From assembly GCA_040394255.1 (NCBI GenBank), contig JBEBSP010000038.1, positions 1 through 18,547 on the forward strand: a DNA stretch of 18,547 nt, read 5' to 3'. Numbering within the stretch: the stretch's first letter is position 1; every line of letters begins with the position of its first letter. Below, piece by piece: positions 7,624 to 15,172 of the stretch. Source of the stretch: Agaricicola taiwanensis_A. GTDB lineage: Bacteria > Pseudomonadota > Alphaproteobacteria > Rhizobiales > Methylopilaceae. The notes beneath the pieces are model-generated. The model was given only the letters and a program-made list of their open reading frames with translations. It was not told the DNA's origin and did not search any database. Both the position numbers and the translations under genes were made by a program.

Positions 7624-8205
7624 ATGCGCTTCGAGAGCCGGTTCTCCGTTCCGGGCACGCCGGAAGAGGTCATCGCCAAGTTCGCCGACGTGGAGAAGAT
7701 GGCGGGCTACATGCCCGGCGCGAGCATCGAGGGCCGGGACGAGGACGGCAGCTATCCCGGCACGCTCACGGTCAGCTTCGGTCCGAAGCGCTTCACCTTT
7801 CGCGGACGGGTCCGCTGCGAGACCGACGCGGCGGCCCGCACCGGGCGGATCGAAGGGCGCGGCGCGGCCGATGCCCGTTCCGCGCGGATCAAGGCCGACA
7901 TCACCTATGCGCTGCATGCGGAGGATGGCCCGACGCCCTCGACGCGGGTGGAGTTGGTGTCGGAGGCCGACCTCCAGGGCGTGATCGCGGATTTCGCGCG
8001 CACCGGCGGCGTGCCGGTCGCCAATGCGATCCTCCAGGAATTCGGGGCGCGCTTCGCCGCCGACGCGCATCCGACGCCCGGCGTTCCGCCCCTGACCAAT
8101 GAGGCCGGGAGGGAATCGTCCCTCTCCGGGCTGCGGCTGATGTGGCTCGTGCTGCGCGCGTTCTGGGACAGGGCCATGCGGCGGCTCAAGGGACATCCGA
8201 CCTGA
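7624..8205 (+). CDS. SRPBCC/CoxG-like protein
   Basis: A 193-aa protein of the START/SRPBCC fold, closest by eye to CoxG, the carbon monoxide dehydrogenase accessory subunit. It shows the FxxPxTPEEVxAKFADVEKMAGYMPGA start (PG at 31-32), then strands with GTLTVSFGPKRFTFRGRV and TRVELVSEADLQG. A hydrophobic/basic tail (about 167-188, LRLMWLVLRAFWDRAMRR) after a linker could be a membrane anchor, as in CoxG. No carbon monoxide dehydrogenase gene is present, so the role here is probably binding a hydrophobic ligand or tethering a partner enzyme. It starts 12 nt after the ThDP enzyme; a GAGG lies at the junction. Function is inferred from fold only. Confidence 0.75.
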   Translation: MRFESRFSVPGTPEEVIAKFADVEKMAGYMPGASIEGRDEDGSYPGTLTVSFGPKRFTFRGRVRCETDAAARTGRIEGRGAADARSARIKADITYALHAEDGPTPSTRVELVSEADLQGVIADFARTGGVPVANAILQEFGARFAADAHPTPGVPPLTNEAGRESSLSGLRLMWLVLRAFWDRAMRRLKGHPT

Positions 8206-8246
8206 CGCCGGGCCATACCGGCAGGCCAATCGATGGAGGGACAGAC

Positions 8247-8966
8247 ATGCCTATCGCGGTATCGGGCAGGCAAGCGGCGGACAACCGGATCCGCAAGACG
8301 CTCAAGAACGGCACCGGCTATTTCCGGTCGCGCTACATCAACCAGGACAATTCCGGCAACGCGGAAGGGCCGACCTGCTACCTCGTCGAGCAGGATCCCT
8401 CATCCGTCATTCCCGCCCATTTCCATCAGGCCAACCAGTTCCAGGTGATGGTCAGGGGCGGCGGGCATCTCGGCAAGCGCGAGATCGGGGCGATCATCGT
8501 CCATTACACCGACGCCTACACGCCCTATGGCCCGATCAACTCCGGCGAGGCGGGGCTGCATTACTTCACCCTGCGCGACGGCTTCGATCCCGGCGCGCGC
8601 TTCATGCCGGAGCAGCGCGCCGAACTGGTGCGCCGGCATGGCCATCACCGGCATGTGGTCTCAAACCGCATCGAGCCGCGCGAAACCGACGCGAGGCATG
8701 TGGAACTGGTCGCCGCCCAGGACGACGGGCTGGAAGCCACGCTGTTCCACCTCGACGCCGGCGCTCCCGTCCCACTGTGCGATCCGGCGTCCGGCGGCGG
8801 GCAGTTCTGGCTGGTCGTGCGCGGCAGCCTCATCCATGAGGGCGATGTGATCGATTCCTACGGCTGCATCCATGTGGCGGCGGACGAGGCGCAGTTGCCG
8901 GCATCGGCGGGCGACGACGGCGCGGAGGTCATCCTCATGCAGTTCCCGCTTCCGAAACTGCATTGA
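8247..8966 (+). CDS. Bicupin-like protein with altered metal motif
   Basis: A 239-aa protein with cupin features. Motif 1 is IPAHFHQANQFQVMVRG: His58 and His60 are present, but the usual Glu is Gln64. Motif 2 (YTPYGPINSG) has Asn98 in place of the usual His; His105 is close. A second, weaker beta-barrel half (about 150-239, LFHLDAGAPVPL...FWLVVRGSLIHEGD) lacks the histidines. It could be a metal-dependent isomerase or oxygenase with a variant site, or a sugar/acid-binding protein. The start is fixed by GGAGGG six nt upstream of ATG 8247; longer frames reach back into the preceding gene and lack a site. It is the last gene of the rightward operon and is followed by a hairpin. Confidence 0.85.
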   Translation: MPIAVSGRQAADNRIRKTLKNGTGYFRSRYINQDNSGNAEGPTCYLVEQDPSSVIPAHFHQANQFQVMVRGGGHLGKREIGAIIVHYTDAYTPYGPINSGEAGLHYFTLRDGFDPGARFMPEQRAELVRRHGHHRHVVSNRIEPRETDARHVELVAAQDDGLEATLFHLDAGAPVPLCDPASGGGQFWLVVRGSLIHEGDVIDSYGCIHVAADEAQLPASAGDDGAEVILMQFPLPKLH

Positions 8967-8976
8967 GGAAACCCCA

Positions 8977-8998
8977 CCCTCTCCCAACGGGGAGAGGG
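8977..8998. terminator. Perfect hairpin at the convergent operon junction
   Basis: CCCTCTCCC (8977-8985) and GGGAGAGGG (8990-8998) pair perfectly over 9 bp around the tetraloop AACG, 11 nt after the cupin stop and 14 nt before the SDR stop on the other strand. There is no T-run, so it is not a classical intrinsic terminator. It may act on both transcripts as a 3'-end stabiliser or terminator. Similar pyrimidine/purine-armed hairpins are, from general experience, common between alphaproteobacterial genes. Confidence 0.6.
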
Positions 8999-9011
8999 GA
9001 TCGGGAAGGTG

Positions 9012-9788
9012 TCACGCGATCGGCGACAGGCCGCCGTCCACGTTGATCGCCGTGCCGTTGATGTAGGACGCCGCGTCGGAGGCCAGGAAGCAGGCGATGT
9101 TGGCGAATTCCGAGGCATCGCCCATGCGCCCGAGCGGCACGGTCGCCCCCATGGCGTTCTTTTCCTTGGCATAGCCCTCGGGGTCGCCCGGATGGCGGCG
9201 CGCGATCTGGTCGGTCTCGATCTTGCCGATCAGCAGGGCGTTGGCGAGGATGTTGTGCGGGCCGCCGTCCCAGGCCATGGCCTTGGTCAGCGCCAGACCG
9301 GCGGCGCGGCTCACGCTGGTGGGCATGCTGACCGCCCGCGGCGCCTTCGCCCCGATGTTGAGCACATTGATGATCCGGCCCCAGCGCCGTTCCTTCATGC
9401 CGGCCCAGGCCAGCCGCGACAGCCGGATGGCGGCGAAAACCTTCTGATCGAAGTCCGCCTGCCAGGTCTCGTCGCTGACGGTCTCGAACGATCCGGCGCG
9501 CGACTGCCCGGCGTTGTTGAGCAGGATGTCGACGGCCCCGAATTCGGCGATCACCTTGGCGAAGGTGTCGTTGATGCCGGACGCCTGCGCCACATCGCAG
9601 CTCAAGCCGATGACCTTGCCGCGCGCGGTCTTCGCGATGGTCTGGCAGGCTTCGTCCAGCACGTCCTGGCGGCGCGCGAGAATGGCCACATTGGCGCCCG
9701 ATGCCGCGAACCGGGACGCGGCGGCGAAGCCGAGCCCCTTGCTGCCGCCGGTGATGATCGCGGTGCGTCCGTCAAGACGGATATCCAT
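9012..9788 (-). CDS. SDR-family protein lacking the canonical catalytic residues
   Basis: A 258-aa Rossmann-fold protein of the short-chain dehydrogenase/reductase family. The nucleotide-binding motif TGGSKGLG (13-20), the NNAG motif (91-94) and the C-terminal INGTAINVDGG are intact. The catalytic residues are not: aligned on the spacing of the family, the Ser position is Asn144, Tyr is Thr157 and Lys is Arg161 (INVLNIGAKAP...MPTSVSRAAG), and no Asn occurs between residues 101 and 140. It may bind NAD(P) without classical hydride-transfer chemistry, or use a different mechanism. Third gene of the leftward operon, 81 nt after the solute-binding protein across a strong hairpin. A product name such as 3-oxoacyl-ACP reductase would be unsafe. 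Confidence 0.93.
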   Translation of the reverse strand: MDIRLDGRTAIITGGSKGLGFAAASRFAASGANVAILARRQDVLDEACQTIAKTARGKVIGLSCDVAQASGINDTFAKVIAEFGAVDILLNNAGQSRAGSFETVSDETWQADFDQKVFAAIRLSRLAWAGMKERRWGRIINVLNIGAKAPRAVSMPTSVSRAAGLALTKAMAWDGGPHNILANALLIGKIETDQIARRHPGDPEGYAKEKNAMGATVPLGRMGDASEFANIACFLASDAASYINGTAINVDGGLSPIA

Positions 9789-9826
9789 GCACAGTCTCCT
9801 GAAGGGGATTTGATGACGTGAGGTGC

Positions 9827-9858
9827 CCGGGACGGCGCGATTTCCCGCGCCGTCCCGG
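9827..9858 (-). promoter_or_regulatory. 13-bp perfect intercistronic hairpin
   Basis: CCGGGACGGCGCG (9827-9839) pairs perfectly with CGCGCCGTCCCGG (9846-9858) around a 6-nt loop. It lies 11 nt after the stop of the solute-binding protein gene, before the SDR gene. There is no T-run on the transcribed strand, so it more likely protects the upstream mRNA 3' end or partly attenuates transcription. Such elements commonly raise the level of a binding protein relative to downstream products. Confidence 0.65.
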
Positions 9859-9869
9859 ATCGCATGGCT

Positions 9870-10949
9870 CTACTTGATGCCGAAGGTGGTGCGGTAGTGG
9901 TTGACGATCTTGGCCTGCTTTTCGGCGTCGATCAGCGACAGCCCGTTCACCGTCTTCGGCAGATCGGCGGTGGCCGGCAGATACTGCAACGGCTTGACGC
10001 CCTTGCGCGTCACGGCCAGTCCGCCGAACTCCTGGAGATACTCCTGACCCTTCTCGGTCATGAGCCAGTTCAAGAGGACCTTGCCGGCATTGGGATGCGG
10101 CGCTTTGGTCGCCACGAAGCCGATGGCGTCGGTGACCGTGGTGCCGGAAGCCGGATAGACGAAGCCGATGGGCGCGCCGTCCGCCAGCAGCGGATGAAGC
10201 GGGATGTCGCTCAGTTCCGCGACGGCCACGTCCCCGCGGATCACCGCCTGGATGATGCCGCCAGAGCCTTCGAAGAAGCGCACGTCGTTGGCCTTGAGCT
10301 TGGCGGCGGTGTCGCCGAGCTTCAACTCGTTCTCCCAGTAGGCGATGATCTGCTGGATGGCCAGCGCGCGCCACGGCGGGTTGAAGCCGAGTTTGCCCTT
10401 CCATTTCGGATCGAACAGATCGGCCCATTCCTTCGGCGCATCCTCGTCCTTGACGAGGGTCTTGTTCCAGATGATGGCTTCCCGGGTCTGCTGGAGCGTG
10501 AATGTCATGTTGCCGTTGTTGAGCTCCGGAGCGAAGTTGACGATCTCCGGCGGCGTCCACTTCATCGCCCAGTTTTCCTCGTTGAGGCCCTTCTGCAGGC
10601 GCTCATCGGGATAGGTTATCATCGCGTCGACGATGTTGCGGCCCGCGTTGTATTCGGCCATGAACCGCTCCAGCATGGGCGGCGCGCCAAGACGGACCTG
10701 TTCGGTGGCGATCTCGGGATAGGCTTCGCGGAACTTCTGGAGCAGCGGTTCGATGCCGTTGGGCTGGAGGTTGCTGTAGAGGACGACCTTGCCTTCCTTC
10801 TTGGCCGCGGCGACCACCGCATCCCAATTCTCCTCCGCACTCGCGGAGGTGAGCGACGCCCCCGCCATGACGGCGGCGACACCGCACAGCGCCACGGCCC
10901 TGGCCGCCCAGGTCACGATCTTCCCACTTCCCTTGTTCTTCACATTCAT
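9870..10949 (-). CDS. Periplasmic ABC solute-binding protein (type 2, Fe3+/polyamine-like fold)
   Basis: A 359-aa exported binding protein. It has a Sec signal peptide of about 38 residues (basic start MNVKNKGSGK, hydrophobic core, probable cleavage ASA|EENW). The mature part shows ENWDAVVAAAKKEGKVVLYSNL, ERFMAEYNAGRNIVDAMIT, WADLFDPKWKGKLG and YPASGTTVTDAIGFV, typical of the extracellular solute-binding family 1 group. The start at 10949 has GGAGG seven nt upstream; an ATG at 11006 overlapping the upstream stop gives a longer but less likely N-terminus. It lies 53 nt after the second ThDP enzyme. No permease or ATPase gene is present in the window, so it must use components elsewhere or act in sensing. 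The ligand is unknown; an organic acid is plausible from the neighbours. Confidence 0.93.
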   Translation of the reverse strand: MNVKNKGSGKIVTWAARAVALCGVAAVMAGASLTSASAEENWDAVVAAAKKEGKVVLYSNLQPNGIEPLLQKFREAYPEIATEQVRLGAPPMLERFMAEYNAGRNIVDAMITYPDERLQKGLNEENWAMKWTPPEIVNFAPELNNGNMTFTLQQTREAIIWNKTLVKDEDAPKEWADLFDPKWKGKLGFNPPWRALAIQQIIAYWENELKLGDTAAKLKANDVRFFEGSGGIIQAVIRGDVAVAELSDIPLHPLLADGAPIGFVYPASGTTVTDAIGFVATKAPHPNAGKVLLNWLMTEKGQEYLQEFGGLAVTRKGVKPLQYLPATADLPKTVNGLSLIDAEKQAKIVNHYRTTFGIK

Positions 10950-11002
10950 CTCATTTCCTCCAGTTCTTATGTTTTTATTCAGTCCATCAGCAATGCTGAA
11001 CT

Positions 11003-12679
11003 TCATGACTTCACGGTCACCTTCTTCTTCACCGCCCGGCGCATGACGGGCGACATGACGATGTCCGACACGTGGATGTCCCAGACCTCCGCGCCCGAGG
11101 CGGACTTGAAGCCCTCAAGACGTTCCGCGAACTGGTCCGCCGAGGTGATGGTCGCCCCGCGCAGTCCAAACCCCTCGGCCACCTTGCCCAGATCGCCGCG
11201 ACCGAACACGGAGCCGCTGTCGTCGATGCCATCGCTGCGCAGCTTGTGGATCTCGGCCCCGAAGGCGCCGTCGTTGAGCACGCAGATCAGGATGCGCAGA
11301 TTGTGCCGCCGGATGGTCTCCAGTTCCTGCACATGCATGTAGAAGCTGCCGTCGCCGTCGATCAGCACGATGGTCTTGTCGGGTTTGGCCGCCGCCATGC
11401 CGATGGCGTAGGAGATGCCGTTGCCGATGGCCCCGAACTCGCGGATGACGAGGAAGCGCTCGGCGCTGCGGCCGCGCATCTGCGCCGAGAAATAGGAGCA
11501 GTGCCCCGAGCTGTTGACGATCTCCCAGTCCTTCGGAATGACCCTGTCGAGCGCCTTGATCGCATCGCGGGGATCGAGATTGCCGGACTGGGCGGGGAAC
11601 GGCTCGCTGTCGGACGGTTCCTCCACGATGCGCCGCGCCAGATCGGGCGAGCGCCAATTGGCCGGACGCGCGACATTCTTCTTGCGCAGGGCCGCGATCA
11701 GCGCCTCGACACCCGCCTTGGCATCGGCGCGGACATAGAGATCGGCCACCTTCAGGCCATGCCGGATGCCCGCCGGATCGCTGTCGATCTGGATGACATC
11801 GGCATTGGGGAACAGCTTGCCGTTGTCGACCGTGTGGCTGGTCATGCTGGCACCGACCGAGATCACCAGGTCGGCCTCCGCGAATTTCTCCCGCGCCACA
11901 TCCGACGAGAAACCGCCGGCGACGCCCAGCGAAAAGACATCCTCGTCGAACAGGCCGCGCACCGGCAGGCTGGTGGCGAGCAAGGCGTCCAGCATGCCGG
12001 CGAGTTCCCGGCAGGCGGCTTGCGCGCCGGAGCGTTTCGCCCCTCGCCCACCGATCACGATCACGCGTTTTGCCTGCTCGATCCTGTCGGCCGCGCGGTC
12101 GATGAAGGCCGGATTGGGCACCATGCGCCCGGTGTCGGGGATGAAATCCGTCGAGGGCTGGTAGGGACCGGCGGGTTCGAGAAGCTGCTTCTGCAGATCA
12201 TAGGGAACGCCGATCACCACGGGCTTGCGCTCGGTTCGCGCGATGAAGAATGCATTGCGCACATATTCCAGCATGCGCGGCAGGCTGTGGGCGGAGATGT
12301 AATGCGCGCCGGTGGCGGCGACGATGGGCGCCTGGTCGATCTCCTGATTGTACCACGACTGGTGGAGCGGGCTTTCGCCGGTGAAGATCACCACCGGCAT
12401 ACGCGCGCGCACCGCCGTGGCGAGCGCGGTGGACAGTTGCGTCAAGCCGGGGCCGCAGGTGACGGAGGCGACACCCACCTTGCCCGTCACGCTGGCATAG
12501 GCCGTCGCCATGGCGCAGGCGCAGTGCTCGTGGCGCACATAGTAGGTCTTGACGCCCTCATAGCCCGCGAGGGTCGACACCCAGTGCATGTTGCCGTCGC
12601 CCATCAGCGAGAAATGGGTGTCCACGCCCTCGAGATAAAAAGCTTCCGCCAGCAATTTGTAGATTTTCGTGCCGCTCAT
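11003..12679 (-). CDS. Thiamine-diphosphate-dependent enzyme, acetolactate synthase-like (paralogue B)
   Basis: A 558-aa cytoplasmic ThDP enzyme. The PYR domain has the catalytic Glu51 (YYVRHEHCACAMA) and TCGPGLTQ; the central domain has VIVIGGRGAK; the PP domain has GDGS (442-445) and Asn469, exactly 24 residues after GDG, then DGAFGAEIHKLR. The stretch QELETIRRHNLRI...NDGAFGAEIHK closely parallels paralogue A, so the two arose from one subfamily, although they differ over most of their length. ATG 12679 has GGGTGGA just upstream; a frame open to 12838 would run through the probable promoter. It heads the leftward operon with the binding protein and SDR genes. The likely reaction is 2-oxo acid decarboxylation or carboligation; the substrate is unknown. 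Confidence 0.93.
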   Translation of the reverse strand: MSGTKIYKLLAEAFYLEGVDTHFSLMGDGNMHWVSTLAGYEGVKTYYVRHEHCACAMATAYASVTGKVGVASVTCGPGLTQLSTALATAVRARMPVVIFTGESPLHQSWYNQEIDQAPIVAATGAHYISAHSLPRMLEYVRNAFFIARTERKPVVIGVPYDLQKQLLEPAGPYQPSTDFIPDTGRMVPNPAFIDRAADRIEQAKRVIVIGGRGAKRSGAQAACRELAGMLDALLATSLPVRGLFDEDVFSLGVAGGFSSDVAREKFAEADLVISVGASMTSHTVDNGKLFPNADVIQIDSDPAGIRHGLKVADLYVRADAKAGVEALIAALRKKNVARPANWRSPDLARRIVEEPSDSEPFPAQSGNLDPRDAIKALDRVIPKDWEIVNSSGHCSYFSAQMRGRSAERFLVIREFGAIGNGISYAIGMAAAKPDKTIVLIDGDGSFYMHVQELETIRRHNLRILICVLNDGAFGAEIHKLRSDGIDDSGSVFGRGDLGKVAEGFGLRGATITSADQFAERLEGFKSASGAEVWDIHVSDIVMSPVMRRAVKKKVTVKS

Positions 12680-12791
12680 GTTCCACCCTGTTACTGGCGA
12701 GGCTTCCGGCGGATAGCCTGCCTCGCGCTGTATGGCCCGCCCTCGTTGATCCGGGGCGTCTTCGGCGTGAAAATCCCGCCGTCGATGGGAG

Positions 12792-12819
12792 ACTGTAAAC
12801 AGGCAACAACTTACGTCAA
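12792..12819 (-). promoter_or_regulatory. Putative sigma70-type promoter of the leftward ThDP operon
   Basis: On the minus strand TTGACG (12819-12814) and TACAGT (12797-12792) are separated by 16 nt. Transcription would start near 12785, leaving a leader of about 105 nt before ATG 12679; nothing else was recognised in that leader. The rest of the 272-nt divergent gap (12820-12951) contains a TATTAT at 12890-12895 that could be a -10 for the rightward small gene, but no matching -35 was found. Confidence 0.5.
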
Positions 12820-12951
12820 GCTCTCGCCAGCCGCTCATACAGGATCCCGCATGCCAGCGGCCTGAATGATTATGCCTGCCGGCGTCCGTATTATGCTAAG
12901 TTCGGTCCACGCGCGCGTCATTTCACGCCGCCAAAAAGGATTGGACAGCCA

Positions 12952-13299
12952 TTGGAAGCGCCGACCTGGACTAAGCCTGCCGTATTCGGTGCGATCGCGG
13001 GAGCTGCCGCTCTTGCCATCGTCGGTTTCAACTGGGGTGGATGGGTGACGAGCGGCACGGCTCAGAGGCAGGCCGATGCCGCATCCGCTGTCGCCGTGAC
13101 CTCCGCCATGACGCCCTACTGCGTCGGCCTCGCCCAGAACGACCCCCGCTCGGTGGAACTTCTGGCGGAATTGAAGGCCACGCGGGATTACGACCGCACC
13201 GGCCTGATCGAGAAGGCCGGATGGGCCACGCCGATGGGGGCCGACAAGCCCAACACCGCCCTGGCCCAAGCCTGCAAGACGGCCCTGATTCCCTCCTGA
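12952..13299 (+). CDS. Conserved small protein with one N-terminal membrane segment
   Basis: A 115-aa protein of unknown function. A hydrophobic segment (about residues 9-31, VFGAIAGAAALAIVGFNWGGWV) is followed by a soluble part of about 80 residues with two cysteines (PYCVGLAQ near 57 and ALAQACKTAL near 108) that could form a disulfide in the periplasm. I recall similar MEAP(T)W...GFNWGGWVT proteins as uncharacterised in Hyphomicrobiales. The start is TTG, with AAGGA 11 nt upstream; no ATG or GTG gives a sensible alternative, so the exact start is uncertain. A strong terminator follows. Coding is supported by codon pattern and the ordered TM-plus-domain layout. Confidence 0.72.
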   Translation: MEAPTWTKPAVFGAIAGAAALAIVGFNWGGWVTSGTAQRQADAASAVAVTSAMTPYCVGLAQNDPRSVELLAELKATRDYDRTGLIEKAGWATPMGADKPNTALAQACKTALIPS

Positions 13300-13309
13300 A
13301 TCCGATGTG

Positions 13310-13338
13310 AAAGCCTCCGGCACGCCGGGGGCTTTTTT
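13310..13338 (+). terminator. Rho-independent terminator
   Basis: AAAGCCTCCGGC (13310-13321) pairs with GCCGGGGGCTTT (13324-13335), one G-T wobble, and runs into six Ts (13333-13338). It lies 10 nt after the stop of the small membrane protein and is the clearest intrinsic terminator in the window. Confidence 0.85.
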
Positions 13339-13406
13339 CGGGGCGTGCGACAGCCTTGCCCCGCTGCCCGAACTGGCGCACCATCGCTCAAGCGCGAGCG
13401 ACGCCG

Positions 13407-15032
13407 GTGCCCGACCAGACCCACACCACCCTCAACCAGTTCGACGAGCTGACCGACTGCAACCTGTTCGCCACGGACCGGGCGCTGGGGGAAGCGCTGG
13501 AGCAGGCCGGCGGCGGCTGGCTGACAGCCGCGCTTGAAAGCTTCGGCGCGCGGGTTGGCTCCGCCGAAACCCATGCCCTCGCCGAAAGCGCCAACGCCCA
13601 TCCGCCCGAACTGAAGGCCATGGACCGCCGTGGCCGGCGGATCGACCTGGTGGAGTTCCACCCCGCATGGCATGGCCTGATGGCGCTCTACCGCCGGGAG
13701 GGCTTCATCTCCCTGCCTTTCGCCAGCGGCCGCAAGGGGCGATGGGCGGCGGCCACGGCCGGCTTCTACCTGCACAATCAAGTGGAAGCGGGCAGCATGT
13801 GCCCCGCCGCCATGACGCAGGCCGTCATCCCCATCCTGCAGCGGGAGCCACGGCTCTGGGACCTCCTGGGGCCACGGCTGATGTCCACCGGCTATGATCC
13901 GCGCGACGTCCCGATCGAGGAGAAGACATCCGTATGGATCGGCATGGCCGCCACGGAAAAGCAGGGCGGATCGGACATCCGCGCCAACACGACCACGGCG
14001 GTGCCGCTCGCGGCCGGTGGGCGTGACTATCTCCTGAACGGCCACAAGTGGTTCTTTTCCGCGCCCATGTGCGACGCCCATCTCGTGGTGGCGCGGGCGG
14101 AAGGCGGGCTTTCGGCCTTCCTCGTGCCGCGCCGGCGCGCCGACGGCATGCTCAACGGCATCCACATCCAGCGGCTGAAGGACAAGCTCGGCAACCGCAG
14201 CAACGCCAGCGCCGAAGTGGAGTTCCACGACGCCCACGGCACCCTCGTCGGCGAGGAAGGCCGCGGCATCGCCCTGTTCGTGGAGATGGCGACCTATACG
14301 CGCCTTGCCTGCGTCACCGGCAGCGCGGCCCTGATCCGGCAGGCGCTGGTGCAGGCGCTGGCCTACACGCGCCGGCGCACGGCCTTCGGCAAGCCGCTGG
14401 CGGATCAACCGCTGATGCGGGCCGTGCTGGCCGATCTCGCGCTGGAGAGCGAGGCGGCGTTGTGGCTTGCCATGCGGCTGGCGACTTCCTTCGAGGACGA
14501 CGGCATCCTGTCCCGCGCCTGGCGGCGCATCATGACGCCCGCCGCCAAGTTCTGGGTGTGCAAGCGCGCCGTGGAGATGACGGGCGAGGCGGCCGAGACC
14601 TTCGGCGGCAACGGCTATGCCGAGGGGATCATGGCGCGGCTCTACCGGGAAGCGCCGGTCAATTCCATCTGGGAGGGCTCCGGCAATGTCATGTGCCTCG
14701 ACGTCCTGCGCGCCCTCACGCGCGAGCCGGAACTGGGCGAGGCGCTGGCCGCGGATTTCGGGCGGATGGCGGGGGACGACATCGCCTTGCGGACCGGCCT
14801 GTCCACGCTCAGGGGCATGCTGGCCGCGCCGTCGGAGGCGCAGGGGCGGCGTCTGGCGCAACTTCTGGTGCTGACGGCACAGGGCTGTCTCCTGCGCGAG
14901 CGCGCGCCCGACCTCGTGGCCGGCGCTTTTCTGGCGACGCGGTTCGATCCGGCGTGGGGGCGGGTCGTAGGGACCGGGCTCCTTGATGACGCCGCCATCG
15001 GCGGCCTGCTGGAGCGCGCCTTTCCGGCCTGA
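13407..15032 (+). CDS. aidB: AidB-type acyl-CoA dehydrogenase homologue
   Basis: A 541-aa flavoprotein, the same length as I recall for E. coli AidB, which belongs to the acyl-CoA dehydrogenase superfamily, binds FAD and DNA, and is induced in the adaptive response to alkylation. Matching landmarks include THTTLNQFDEL at the N-terminus, FHPAWH, EAGSMCP, MAATEKQGGSD, NGHKWFFSAPMCDAHLV, LKDKLGNRSNAS and LYREAPVNSIWEGSGN, with Glu423 in the usual catalytic-base segment. The GTG at 13407 is chosen because it aligns with the start of AidB; a longer frame to 13356 adds poorly conserved residues. The upstream terminator isolates it as a separate transcript. No ada or alk gene is nearby, so its regulon here is unknown. 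Confidence 0.94.
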   Translation: MPDQTHTTLNQFDELTDCNLFATDRALGEALEQAGGGWLTAALESFGARVGSAETHALAESANAHPPELKAMDRRGRRIDLVEFHPAWHGLMALYRREGFISLPFASGRKGRWAAATAGFYLHNQVEAGSMCPAAMTQAVIPILQREPRLWDLLGPRLMSTGYDPRDVPIEEKTSVWIGMAATEKQGGSDIRANTTTAVPLAAGGRDYLLNGHKWFFSAPMCDAHLVVARAEGGLSAFLVPRRRADGMLNGIHIQRLKDKLGNRSNASAEVEFHDAHGTLVGEEGRGIALFVEMATYTRLACVTGSAALIRQALVQALAYTRRRTAFGKPLADQPLMRAVLADLALESEAALWLAMRLATSFEDDGILSRAWRRIMTPAAKFWVCKRAVEMTGEAAETFGGNGYAEGIMARLYREAPVNSIWEGSGNVMCLDVLRALTREPELGEALAADFGRMAGDDIALRTGLSTLRGMLAAPSEAQGRRLAQLLVLTAQGCLLRERAPDLVAGAFLATRFDPAWGRVVGTGLLDDAAIGGLLERAFPA

Positions 15033-15172
15033 TTGTTTCGTCCTGCCGCTTGCGACGCAACAATCCGCGCAACGCTGAAACCTCTTTTCCACTTTGACGA
15101 CAACAGGCGGAAAAACACGGCCCCTAAAACTGGCGTCATCAACGAAGGGCTTGAGGCCCGGGGAGACGTCAC

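Noticed and set aside
7624..8205. Carbon monoxide oxidation locus
   Set aside because: Only a CoxG-like fold is present; no molybdopterin, FAD or iron-sulfur subunits are found in the window.
5848..8229. Long minus-strand frame opposite the ThDP enzyme and CoxG-like gene
   Set aside because: Same antisense composition effect; the rightward genes have full family motifs and ribosome-binding sites.
11072..12865. Long plus-strand frame opposite the second ThDP enzyme
   Set aside because: Antisense by-product; the leftward frame contains Glu51, GDGS and Asn469 at correct spacing.
13188..15092. Long minus-strand frame opposite aidB
   Set aside because: Composition artefact; AidB matches along its entire length on the plus strand.
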